From Mesocentrotus franciscanus (lineage: Eukaryota > Echinodermata > Echinoidea > Camarodonta > Strongylocentrotidae), in the NCBI GenBank assembly GCA_037976565.1, contig CP137683.1:3233111-3297110 (forward strand): a DNA stretch of 64,000 bases, read 5' to 3'. Both the position numbers and the translations under genes were made by a program. This document shows, piece after piece, positions 34,000 to 44,924 of this stretch; within the stretch, counting starts at the first letter, position 1; every line of letters begins with the position of its first letter. Below the pieces are notes generated by a model that saw only the letters and a program-made list of their open reading frames with translations, did no database searches and was not told the origin of the DNA.

Positions 34000-35000
34000 A
34001 CTGGTTATTGAATCTACAGACCTACTTGTTCAATATGGCCTGCTTTAATTCAAAAGGGGATATATATTATGAGTAGACTATATATATATTACCTACTTCG
34101 TTTTTAAGGGGTTTTATTAATTATGAACAGAGGGTAGGATTGTTTTAGCAGGGAGATGAGGGGGTGGGTATATTAGTCATGTAGCCTGGATGGTTAAGCC
34201 AGCTAGGGGGGAGGGGGGTGTGTATAGACCAGTTTTGGAAATGCCTCCCTCTCAAAAAATGAAATGGAAGCTCTTAGTACCAATCATGTGAAAGAATATG
34301 TTTTGACTAATACGTGATGATATACACATTTTTCCGGGAAACCGCCTACTAATTGATATATTTGGTAAATTATCATATCGATCCGGACCAGATATCGCGT
34401 ATATATACCATATACATCTTTCTGTGTACGTACAGTGCTTGTAACTTTAACAAGACTGGGCCAAATTTAGTCTTATCATTTAGATGATTCCAGAACCTAG
34501 TAGGCCCTAATAGATGATCCTGTTCTGATCGATTCCACAACGTTTCTTTCACAATGCAATCGCATGACGTACTAGAACTGGTCTATATATATACCTTTAA
34601 GGGAATATATAGATCGATCAGGAGTAGGCCTAGACTATTTTTACCTACATTATGTTTGAAGGGGTTAATATGTACAGTTGGTATAGGATTGTTTTAGGGT
34701 GATGAGAAGGGGGTGCATGGGCATGGCAGGAGGGGAATTATTTGGCAGCATCCCCTTTAACCACCAATCCACTCCCCCCTGCTAGTGTGCAATAGCCCAT
34801 TATAGCCTTACCCTACATCCAGGCTACATGACTATATATATATGCCTTCTCATCACCCTAAAACTATCCTACCCACTGTTCATAATTAATAGAACCCCTT
34901 CAAACCAATTAGGTAATACTCATATAATATCCCCCTTTGGATCAAGCAGGCCATTAAAAAAGGAGGTCTGTAGATTCAATAACCAGTGTCACTTTAAACC
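34000..35000. mobile_element. Large foldback upstream of PhyH copy 2
   Basis: Counterpart of 14108-15130 with small indels in the arms, including a 20-base insertion in the left arm (tatgagtagactatatatat) and loss of part of the middle arm. Confidence 0.8.
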
Positions 35001-36481
35001 TGCGAATGACAACTACACAACGTATATATAATTATGCATGTAAAGTTGTTGACTGACGTAATTAGGAACCAGAAATAATCAAACACACTAAAGTATAGCT
35101 AGGATACCTCCAAAACTTTGTATTACCTCACGCGTTTCAATGGGATCGGGATGTCGCGGTGAACTTGTACTTATGTCATGACGGTTTCATGAAACGCTGC
35201 TCTGATTCTCACACTCCTACAATGCATGAAGTCTAATAAACCGTAAACGAACTGGCCTTTCAATTCAATAAACATTTGCTTCCTCCACAAGAACAATCTA
35301 ATTAATCCAATTCAATAAACATTTTGCTTAATTCCTCCACAAGAACAAAATGAATATACATGTATCTGATCTATTATCATGATATGAAGAGTTTCATTCC
35401 AAAAGGAGCTAAATCCATTGTTGTAACTTCGGACAAAAAAGGATTCGTTTACCAGATTTTGTACAGGCGTCTATGGAAAGGTGATATTAGAAAGTGCAAT
35501 TTTTCATAATTGCTCCTAAAATGTAAGTAAATACTTTTGTTGAAAGACGGGTACTTTAGTTAAGTGAACAATGTCCTGATATCAATAACTCAATTTTCAT
35601 CAAAAGTGGATTTAGCTCCTTTTGGAATTAAACTCTTCATATAAAAGTTATAACTCCATTGCTCACCTTATATAGGCTACATACAATCCAAACAAAGTCA
35701 GCTACATGACATGTTAACTCAAAACAAGCTAGCAGAGACAATCGGCACCGCTGTTTACAAATTGTTGATCAAATATTGTGCACTATAGCTGGCGACACAA
35801 TAATAGGCGAATCTTTCTTGGCTATAGCTAGCTAGCTATGTAGGCACACAGCCTTGTTTCCCTTGCAAACTAGGTGGCAAAGGTCATTTCGTCAATAAAT
35901 TTCTGGTCCCTATTTATATCCAACAGTCTATATGAGCCATATTTATTATTTATACTAGCATAGATGCTTTGCAATTGGTAACATATATGTAGGTCTTTTC
36001 AATAAGGATAAATAAAAACAAAAACCAAACAAATTAACAAACACAATATTAATTGTATCTTGTCGATATGCATCTTCATTGAGAGGTTGGAGGATATAAA
36101 ACCATGCAAATTAATATTAACAAACCATCAACTTAATTGGCCTTTATACTTTACGCCCACTTAACGAAATCAATTATTTTAAGGTGTTATTATATGTCTC
36201 AATAATGCTAGAGATAAGAATATGTCAATGGTTGAAAACTTCAGTGGTATATATATATACGACTACATGTATACGTACAAATCAACAATATCTTACTTCT
36301 CGATCCTGCAATATTCGACACCCCCTCACCCCACCCCGCCGTTCACCCACAGACTGGTCTGTCGATCTCATTCTGTCTTTCTCACTGTTTCTCGATCTCG
36401 ATCTCCCGTTCCTTTGAATTTCTCGATCTTTATTTTCACATCGATCCCCCCTCTCTCTCTCTCTTTTCTCTCTAGCTTCTA

Positions 36482-36520
36482 TATAATTCAAATTCAAATT
36501 CAAATTCAAACTTTATTGAT
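36482..36520 (-). mobile_element. Retroposon-like tail (AATTC/GAATTT repeat)
   Basis: On the minus strand: AATAAAGTTT followed by four GAATTT units, typical of the 3' end of L2/RTE-type non-LTR retroposons. It sits exactly where copy 2 departs from copy 1. Confidence 0.5.
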
Positions 36521-36582
36521 AATTGATTTCAATCCAAACAGGTAGGATCATTCCTATATTTCCCTCAGGCTTTATTGCATGT

Positions 36583-36584
<2 letters not shown>

Positions 36585-36634
<50 letters not shown>

Positions 36635-36986
36635 TCTCTCTCTCCTCTCTCTCTCCCCCCCACCACCCTCTCATATTCAGCCACTCTTTTTCTGGGACTT
36701 TAAATTCCCTAACCTGTATTCCCACGTGGATATACTCTCTCAAACTCCTTTTTCTACAAAATCAATAACTTTATTTCAGCTATATTACAGTGAGAAATAC
36801 AGGCTGAAAACCAACAAACCCTAAATCATCAATGGAGCGAAATCTGTACAAACCCTGTGCTCTCTCTCTCTCTCTCTCTCTCTCCCCCTTTCCTTTGTAT
36901 ATCTCTCAATATCTTCACATGTTCCCCCTCTCTTTTCTCTTCAATATATTTCCCTAATTAATTATTATACACCCTTTCTCTCTCTA

Positions 36987-37023
<37 letters not shown>

Positions 37024-37244
37024 CCTCTCATATTCAGTCTCACTTTTTCAGGTCTTTAAATTCCCTAACCTGTATTCCCAACCCATGTGAAAATGATATA
37101 CTCTCTTAAACTTCTTTTTCTACAATTAGATCAACGTCTTTATTTCAGCTATACAGTGAGAAATACTTAAACGTTTGCGAGGCTGGACCAACAAACCCTA
37201 AGGATCAATGGAGCGAAATCTGTAAACCCCTGTGTGCTTTCTAT

Positions 37245-37280
<36 letters not shown>

Positions 37281-37374
37281 ATTTCTCTCGTCCTTTCCTT
37301 TGTATATCTCTCTATCTTCTCATATTCCCCCTCTCTTTTCTCTTCGATATATTTCCCTCTTTAGTGTACTTCCC

Positions 37375-37419
<45 letters not shown>

Positions 37420-38400
37420 CCTCTCATATTCTGACTCTCTTTTACGGTCTTTAAATTCCCTAACCTGTATTCCCACGTGAAAAAGATATACTTCTTCACA
37501 CAGCATCCAAGTTAGATTGATAGTAATATGTTTTTGTATGGATGCACTAATATGGAGTAATTTTTTCCAGTCAAACCATGAAATATGTGAATTTTATTTT
37601 ATTTATATGTGAAACTATTTATATAAAAATCAATTATTATGAATATACAATATTCAGAAAATAGTATCAATTCTTCAAAATTCATACATTTTTTTGTGAA
37701 ATGTCATGCAAGCAATATGATACAAATCATATAACCTGGGCAAAGGCATGGGGAAATCAAGTTTTGGGGGATAAAAAGGGAAATTAATGGGATTAAACAC
37801 TATATAAAGCAATTGACAAATAGTGAGGACATGACGTCACAAACTGATAACCAAATTGGCAATTTGTGTAGTGATTTCCTTTGTTTTATAGTTTTACATA
37901 CTTTTTCAAAAATCCATAACTTTCTTATTAGTTATCCGATTTTGCTCAAACCTTTTTTGATTGGTTTGTCTGATTTTTTAAATTCTATTAAAGGCAAGTT
38001 ATTTTTGGAGTGCACTTTTACTTTAAAACCCTGTGTGCTTTCTCTCTCTAGCTCTCTCCCTTTCCTTTATATATCTCTATATCTTCACATCTTCCCCCTC
38101 TCGCTGTTCTCTCCTATTTCTCTCTTTATCTTCTCATCGCTTCTCTCTCCCTCACTCTCTCATATTCAAACTCTTTTTCGGGTCTTTAAATTCACTCACC
38201 TGTATTCCCATGGTGAAAATGATATACTCTAGATCTCAAACTTCTTTTTCTACAAGAACAACATCTTTATTTCAGCTATACAGTGAGAAATACTTACCCA
38301 GTACACGTACGTTTGCGAGGCTGAAAACCGACAAACCCAAAACAGCAATGAAGCAAAATCTTTCAAACCCTATGCAATCCCAGACTTTCCCCAATACATT
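36585..38400. repeat. ~390-bp tandem array with (CT)n tracts
   Basis: Four units can be keyed on 'tctcatattcag' at about 36670, 37027, 37424 and 38157. Each has a (CT)n tract, then tctttaaattccctaacctg, gatatactctc, cttctttttctacaa, tttatttcagctat and cagtgagaaatac. Unit 3 is interrupted or replaced by another repeat between about 37500 and 38030. Confidence 0.85.
37500..38030 (+). repeat. Interspersed repeat inside the 390-bp array
   Basis: gacatgacgtcacaaactga, cataactttcttattagtta and ttatttttggagtgcacttt relate it to the repeat at 24690-24955. Array sequence resumes at aaccctgtgtgctttctc. Confidence 0.65.
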
Positions 38401-38555
38401 ACCGGTATACAGCTTTAGCTTTCGCAGTGTTGCTGTACACCATGCGCCCATGTGTGGGTGTATCATGTGACATGCAGCTTTGAAAATGTTGGTCTGAATT
38501 AATTTTCAACCATTATACAAAATTGATTTCAAAGGCCTGAATATTACCTCTTCTT

Positions 38556-38848
38556 GGGGGTGTTTCACAAAGACTAAGATCGACTTTAAGTTGGACTTAA
38601 GTATAACAAGCCATTCATGCCATTGGTTGCTATCCCAACTGGTCTCTAAATTATAATCTTTAGATAATATTTTTTCCTTCAATAATGAACTATCAAAAAA
38701 TGTAAACTCTGTAGATTTGAGACCACGATTTGTACGTCCCTTGAAAGACAAATGCCAGTAAATGGTAAGAGCAAACAGTGGCATGAACGGCCTGTTATAC
38801 TTAAGTCCAACTTAAAGTCGATCTTAGTCTTTGTGAAACACCCCCCTT
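38556..38848. mobile_element. MITE with ~55-bp terminal inverted repeats, GGGGGTGTTTCACAAAG
   Basis: Left gggggtgtttcacaaagact then aagatcgactttaagttgg; exact inverted end at 38785-38846. A possible CTT target duplication flanks it (cttgggggtg / caccccccttat). Confidence 0.85.
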
Positions 38849-38849
38849 A

Positions 38850-39490
38850 TTATATAAAGATATAGTTGAGTTCTGGTCATGCAATTGCATTGTGAAAGAA
38901 ACTGTTTGGAAGTGACTGAAAAGGTTGATCAGGCATCATCAAAGTTCAAGGATGAGACAGAGAAATTCCCCAAAAGGAGGAAGATTAAATGGGGGCAACA
39001 CCCCTGGCAGGGGTTAAGGGGGTTGAGTGCCCCCTTCACGCAGAAAACTTTAGAATACATTATGTAAAAGGACATGTTTTCCTTGCATTTAAATTCTAAA
39101 TTTGAGGAATATGTGTTACCCCATCTTGCTTAAAGGGACTCTATAAAAATCAGATGAGAGATGTTTAATTTTTCTTTCCCATCTAGCAATCTTGAAATCG
39201 GCAAAGGAATCTCATCCCTGAAAGTTAGAAAACGACCCATTTTTGCTAAAAGTCACATGCACTGTACACAGAAATATTAATATCGGACTACACAAACATG
39301 TCATATGAAAGTTTGGTCCACACACTCTAGCTATTTCTTGTCATATTTCAAATAAAAGGGCATTTGAAAGTCAACCTTCCCAGGGGACATATTTTTCTAT
39401 GAAATATTCTTCCAGTCTTAACAGGCAAGGGGCCTTTATTTACAGGTTCCTTTGGTAATGTTTAAATGAGAGACTATGTTCAAGGAAATT
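38850..39490. other. Intergenic sequence, nothing recognised
   Basis: No coherent gene or repeat. A short frame at 38879-39067 has no splice or family support. Confidence 0.4.
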
Positions 39491-39495
39491 GAAAA

Positions 39496-39540
39496 TGTGG
39501 TCTTCATAGACAGGAGGTCGCTAAAGCAGGTTTGACTGTA
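39496..39540. mobile_element. One end of a pogo-like MITE
   Basis: ggaggtcgctaaagcaggtt followed by tgactgta matches (inverted) the left end of the element at 48062-48231. The other end is not found. Confidence 0.6.
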
Positions 39541-39544
39541 TTAT

Positions 39545-40890
39545 CTAATCCAAACATGATTCAAGTGGGAAATACAATAGGTGACTGGAATTGCCCTTGA
39601 GATGATTTTTCTAAAGTAGTTGCAATCATGTTGAAATATATTACACCCCAAATTTGAGAAAAGGAGGATGAGGAAACCAAGTTCTCATACACATACATGT
39701 AGTAGACCTGACAATATATATCTATGCAATGTGAGTTGTGCTTTTAAGGGGGTGTGATTTCCAGCAACTTTTCATTGGTATGTTTGAAGTTGACTGGTCC
39801 AAACAACTCATCTATAGCAAGATTTAAACAAAAACAGAATTACTGAAAGTCAGTTTCTCTCAAAATGCAATTACCAGAACTCAAGATTAACTTTAATACT
39901 GACTTTCACACAATTTCATATTTCTAATAGTTTTAATTTATTAGAAAGATATGGAAGAAATTACCATTTCCTACAGCCCAGATAGATAACTGAAAATAAT
40001 ACATGACACTTCACACATGCAATGCATCTCTTCATAATTTAATGACAAAGAAAAACAGAATTTCATTATGCACACATTTATGAAAAATTTAAATGTTTTT
40101 CTCATTCAAGTGAAAAAGACCCATCTTTAATATTTGACTATGGTATTGAGAAAAGTAGACAATCTTTTTAATGCCATATTGGCTCACTCACAATGAGAAG
40201 GGTGAAACATTAGCTATTATATACCACATGTCAAGATTCTAGGCCTCTGGTTGGTCAAAGATGCAGGCATGAAATTTGCTACTGGCTGCTGGACAGTATA
40301 GTGAAAATAACTGACCGGGCATAGTTCTACTTGCACGGACAATGCAAGGACACGATGGTTGCATATGAAGTTAACAACGCAACGAGACATGCGCATTGCA
40401 TAAATGCTCTTAAACATGTAAATTTCATACCTTTCTACAAATAAATACCCTTTGACATGCATATTTTGTAAAAATATCTCTTTTTGAGAATTGACACGGG
40501 ATGCAGTATGAAATATTGACTGCATATTTTTTGGGTCACGATTACAACTATAGCTCCTTCGTGATCTCGAGACTGCACTATACCCCTCAACTACGTCTTG
40601 GGTTACAGTAGTTTTGAGATCACCTTGGGCAATAGTTTTAACTATGGCCTTCAAAGCAGTCAATATTTGTAATTTTGTATACTGATTTTCAAATGAATGT
40701 AGTTAAGAAGGTTACCCTTTTCATACAGCAGGGTATATTGCTTGTTTCACTTGTTATAATGTGTAAAGGGAGATGACATGTTTTGTACATAATAGCACCA
40801 TGCTCATAATATAAGGAGTGAATAACAATGGTAACTCATCGTTAAATTTATTTTAAAAATCATATTTCTCAAAAAAGTAACATTTTTTTA
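39545..40890. other. Intergenic sequence, nothing recognised
   Basis: AT-rich, no supported exon. A 148-codon frame at 40217-40663 (minus) shows no family motif. Confidence 0.4.
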
Positions 40891-40914
40891 AAAGGAGCAG
40901 TATTCTTCCCCAAA

Positions 40915-41292
40915 TACATTTTTTTCATCTGAAATAGAAAACATTTATCAATTTTTGCAACAGATATGATATGAATATAACTTTCTCATCTGAAATAGCT
41001 AACCAAGTAGACAAGTTTAAAACATTTTATGTGATTGATATTTTTCTTTTAAAGAGGCAATACTCTTTCATTTGCAGATAAATATGATATAAATACATAT
41101 ATCCTTCTCATCTGAAATAGTTGACCAAGTAGACAAATTTGAAACATTATGGGATGGGATTCAATTTCAAAGAAGTAATTTTAAATAATTCATAGATTGT
41201 ACAAGTGGTTGTGAGTGAAATGGAAACCCTTATCCATTTTGCAACGAATATGATATAAATATATTTTCTCATCTGAAATAGTTGACTGCTTT
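40915..41292 (+). repeat. Degenerate tandem repeat keyed on TCATCTGAAATAG
   Basis: tcatctgaaatag occurs at about 40927, 40986, 41109 and 41269, with atatgatataaat preceding and gaccaagtagacaa following in several copies. Irregular 60-160-base period. Confidence 0.75.
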
Positions 41293-41944
41293 ATCTGTCT
41301 TTCTCAACACTACAAGAAAGCTCTTCATGAATAAAGAATGCATTAGACTAGATCTATCTACACTGTACAACGATACACTCTGACTATGTATCAAATTCTG
41401 AACTGAATCATACAATCCTCTTCTTTCTCTCTGTACAAATGTGAATTTTCACTCTCATCTACATTATATACAATACAAAAAGTGCCATGCAAAGACCCAT
41501 TTGTGAGTTTAAGGGCTCACGTAGATTCTTCAAAACTGAAATTGAATCACTTTGGAGCAAAATGAAAAAATTCAAAACAAAAACAACAACAATTCCTGGT
41601 CCATCTTTATGTTGCTAACCAGTATCCAGCCATAATAAAGAACAGAAGTATTTAAATGAATAACTTCTTTAAATAAATCGTCTGTTTCGAGCCAGAAGGG
41701 TGTTAACTCATATGCATTAACCACAGAGGTAACTTCCTTGTGCCTCTCAGCACACATATTATAGGTAGACTCACAAATCTGGCGTTTCTAAGAGTCTCAA
41801 AACATACAAGGAATACAGGTACATAGACAGAATACAATGGTATAAAGAAGAAATTTTAACTACAAAAATTTTTTTTTTTTGGAACTCCCAAAATCTGAGA
41901 CTGTGTGCATCATCTGCAATTGAATGAAAAAAAACTAGGAGAAA

Positions 41945-42065
41945 ATGTTCAAACCAGGAGGGATTTGAACCTGCAACATTGAATGCTCTCCAAGCATGCC
42001 CGCAGGTACAGACTATGAGTTGACCCTTCTACACAATTCCATCAAGTCGAGATAGAGCCTAACTT
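41945..42065 (-). mobile_element. tRNA-like SINE remnant
   Basis: The minus strand has GCAGGTTCAAATCCCTCCTG (B-box) after an anticodon-arm-like GGAGAGC segment. No clear A-box or tail. Confidence 0.5.
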
Positions 42066-42219
42066 TGTCAGTCTCTGGCTGAGCCAGGAGAGGCTACAGT
42101 ACAAAGCCTATGAGGTGCAGTGGATTACGCAGTCTGTATTTATAAGTTTGTTAGATGATGATTGTTGTACCAGACTGCTAAGACAGCGTGTACATGTATA
42201 TGCTTGTATGTAAAGAACC

Positions 42220-42365
42220 AGGTTACCAACAGCTTTAAGTCCTCTCAGAGGGACTTGGTAATGAGGATTAATGCCTTACCAAAGGGCACGAGCGCATTGA
42301 CTTGGTTTCGAATCAGGGACCTCCCAGTTACGAGCAACTGCTCTACCACAGAGCCATCGCTAAGT
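42220..42365 (-). mobile_element. tRNA-derived SINE, minus orientation
   Basis: The minus strand has A-box GGCTCTGTGGTAGAGCAG, B-box TGATTCGAAACCA and the body CCCTTTGGTAAGGCATTAAT then CCTCATTACCAAGTCCCTC. The same body is on the plus strand at 61847-62030. Confidence 0.8.
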
Positions 42366-42424
42366 AGTCTGACAGTTCAGACACTCTATAACATACTACG
42401 ACAGACAAGGCTCTGTGCCTGCCT

Positions 42425-42590
42425 GCAAACTATAATAATAATAATAATATTTTTTTAAACAGTTTTAATACATCTCGAACGTCTCTAAGCGCTTTACAGA
42501 TAATTTATTACCCCGGTCATTGGATTCAGTGCTTGCACAATCTCCACTCCCTGGGGAGCATTCCAGCCAGGCGTTACTTGACGCTCTGGG
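42425..42590 (-). mobile_element. SINE 3' part with AGCGCTTTACAG and ATT tail, minus orientation
   Basis: (ATA)n then ttttaatacatctc ... ctaagcgctttacagataat. The reverse strand gives a GTAAAGCGCTTAGA...ATTATT ending typical of these SINEs. Confidence 0.6.
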
Positions 42591-42735
42591 TCCTGTTGCA
42601 TAAAACTTCTTATCAATGACATCTGCTATAGATCTGTGGCAAATCTGCCAGTAGCCAATCAAATATAAAGATTTCAGTAGCTTATAGCAATTATCATATC
42701 TTGATCTTGATAACAAGTTTGATAAAACAGGGTCC
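42588..42735. mobile_element. Foldback MITE, ends GGGTCCTGTT
   Basis: gggtcctgttgcataaaact at left and gataaaacagggtcct at right are inverted. About 148 bp, non-coding. Confidence 0.75.
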
Positions 42736-42739
42736 TGGG

Positions 42740-44380
42740 CAGTGACTAGACACACCAGACTATTTCCATGGCACAGACATGATGAATTAGAAACAAATAT
42801 CTGAGTCCTTTTAATTCTGACTCATTGATATTCATGGTTGAAAGTGGTTTTAAATGTAAGCCTCAAGGTGCAGAATTCTCAAGAATTTTGGCTGTAACTT
42901 CCAGTGTTTGAGATCATGTGCACGATCCACATATAAATAAAAATATGGATATTTCAATTCGTAATCATATTGATTCACAGCTGTTTGGGAAATTTTGGTC
43001 CTTGTTCGAAGATGAATTTGGAGTAAATTGTACCAAATCAAGGATAAAACAAGGTCATACCAAATATGGAACAGTATTAACACTTCAACGCAATTAGAAT
43101 TGAGGTAGCATGTCGACTGCAAGCACAGAAATCTTCTTTTTTTTTAATGGGACCAAACCAGCCTGTTTATGACATCAAACAGCTACATGTTCATAAATTC
43201 ACAATAGAGTTTATGTAGATTTGAATTAGTGTTTATGCCTTGTTACTGCACCTTTCTTTACGTCTGCAATATGCACATATACAACTCGTGACAAATCACA
43301 ACATCAGCAAAATACCAGAATATGTGCCTTCCGTAATACTGCAAGTCGGACACATATTTCTCATAATCTCTCTCCCAGGGTGACTTCACAATATACCAGC
43401 ACGGTGGTGCAAAAGGGGTTTAATCATGTAACAGTGACGGGTTTGAATTTTCATCGTACAGGTGGTTTTAACAATCAGAAACAGGTACATATCCCTTCTA
43501 AACAATAATTATTTAAGAAATATAAGTCATAAGACTTGTTGGAAATTGCTTTGTGACAAATGCTTTCAGTATCAGATTGCACCAGAGTGCATCTAAGAAT
43601 CTTAGAGTCCTTAAAGGGATTGGGTAACTTTGTCTCAGATTCTGAAACAAAATCCCGGATTTAGCTCATGCTGCAATGATAGTTATAAACCTTTAGGTCA
43701 GTCAGGAACCCCATGACTTTTACAAGCCGATCACCTGTCTGATTATCAAGATATTATGATTGGAAATCAAAATCAAATTTTGCATTTTCCTAACGGTTTG
43801 CATAACACTACAGTCTATTGGGGAAAACGAGTATGGTAAAACCGGTCACTCAAAGATTTTTACTTTTTGAGGCACTTCATGATCATTTTGAAGCGCAATT
43901 TTTTTAGGGCTTCAATATTACACCATATCACAGACATTGATAACACGTAGGGCTGTGCATCTCAGATTTAACATTGTTAAACGATGCCTTTAAGCAAGCC
44001 CTGGAGCCCGGCCACAAGGGACATCAGTTCATACTCCTTCCAAGTTCCAATTATTTGAATTTTTGTTTGTGTACCACCCTGATTCTATAAGAGAACTATC
44101 TGCTAGAGTTAACTAGTTAGGCCAGTCTGAATGCAGCGCAAGAGCTGTGCACTCTTGGAGGATATGTCATAGTGGAAGAAGCATTTTGTAATTTTTCGTC
44201 AAGCTCATTCTTTCACATCAAATTCCATAAAGCAGAGCCCATTATTTGAATCCATCACTTTGTAGATTCTTTAAAAGAATCACCTAATGTACATAGGTAT
44301 GAGAACTAAGGGACTGCATTGAATACATCATTTGGTTTTTAACATGAATCTACAATCACTGCAGCACTCAACAGTCTTAT
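42740..44380. other. Intergenic sequence, nothing recognised
   Basis: AT-rich with no supported exon; several T-runs only. Confidence 0.4.
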
Positions 44381-44469
44381 CACCCATTAATGTTGGCTGT
44401 CCTGTGTACACAAGTATTCTTCAATAGAAGCAGAGGAAAGAATCTGGTGGGTCATTCAGCAGTTCAGAG

Positions 44470-44760
44470 TTTCAGGATTGACAGAATATACAAGTGGGTC
44501 TGCAAACACGGACTAATGGCTGAACTTAGTGCTGTACTAATGGCTGAACTTTGTGCTGTACGCTCCTTGCTTCTTGTGAGGTGAGGTGGGCCTCTGGGTG
44601 AAGCAGGGTTCGTGTTCCACAGTTTCTTGAGGATTAATGGAATACACAAATGGGTCTACAAACATGGACTAGTGGCTGGACGTTGTGCTGTACGCTCCTT
44701 GCTTCTTGAGAGGTGAGGTGGGCCTCTGGGTGAAGCGGGGTTCCTGCGAGGTGGCGAAGG
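44470..44760 (-). repeat. Tandem duplication of the CATIP C-terminal coding end
   Basis: The segment coding RPTSPLKKQGAYSTTSSH-stop (44669-44740) is repeated downstream at about 44498-44606, where it would read RPTSPHKKQGAYSTKFSH-stop. A further inner 24-base duplication gives a second YSTKFSH-stop. Only the first copy is in the expected exon context. Confidence 0.85.
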
Positions 44761-44924
44761 CAGAGCCGGATTTGGTGGAAGCTGAGAAGGAGGAGAAGTA
44801 GTCTGCGGCGAAGGACACGATGTCCGCAGGTTTCCGGAGAAGCAGGAACTGCAGGAAGTCGGCCAGGCGCCTTGAGCTCTGGGTGATGCCTCATGTAGGT
44901 TGCATGGTCTCCTTTGAGCTCCTC
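44669..44924 (-). CDS. CATIP: CATIP terminal exon with apparent frameshift
   Basis: Acceptor ctttaaccag. It encodes EELKGDHATYMRHHPELKA; then the conserved continuation LADFLQFLLLRKPADIVSFA, AADYFSSFSAST and a tail ending KKQGAYSTTSSH-stop (TAG 44671-44669) lies in a different frame. The exon is 256 bases, one more than a multiple of three. An internal CAG at about 44886 could serve as an alternative acceptor that opens the RIIa frame (SSRRLADF). Confidence 0.85.

Larger units (their letters stand above)
30371..36487. repeat. 6.1-kb near-identical direct duplicate, copy 2
   Basis: Counterpart of 10530-16630, same orientation. It starts exactly at the gap edge, so the true left end is unknown. 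It carries all the foldbacks of copy 1. Confidence 0.97.
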
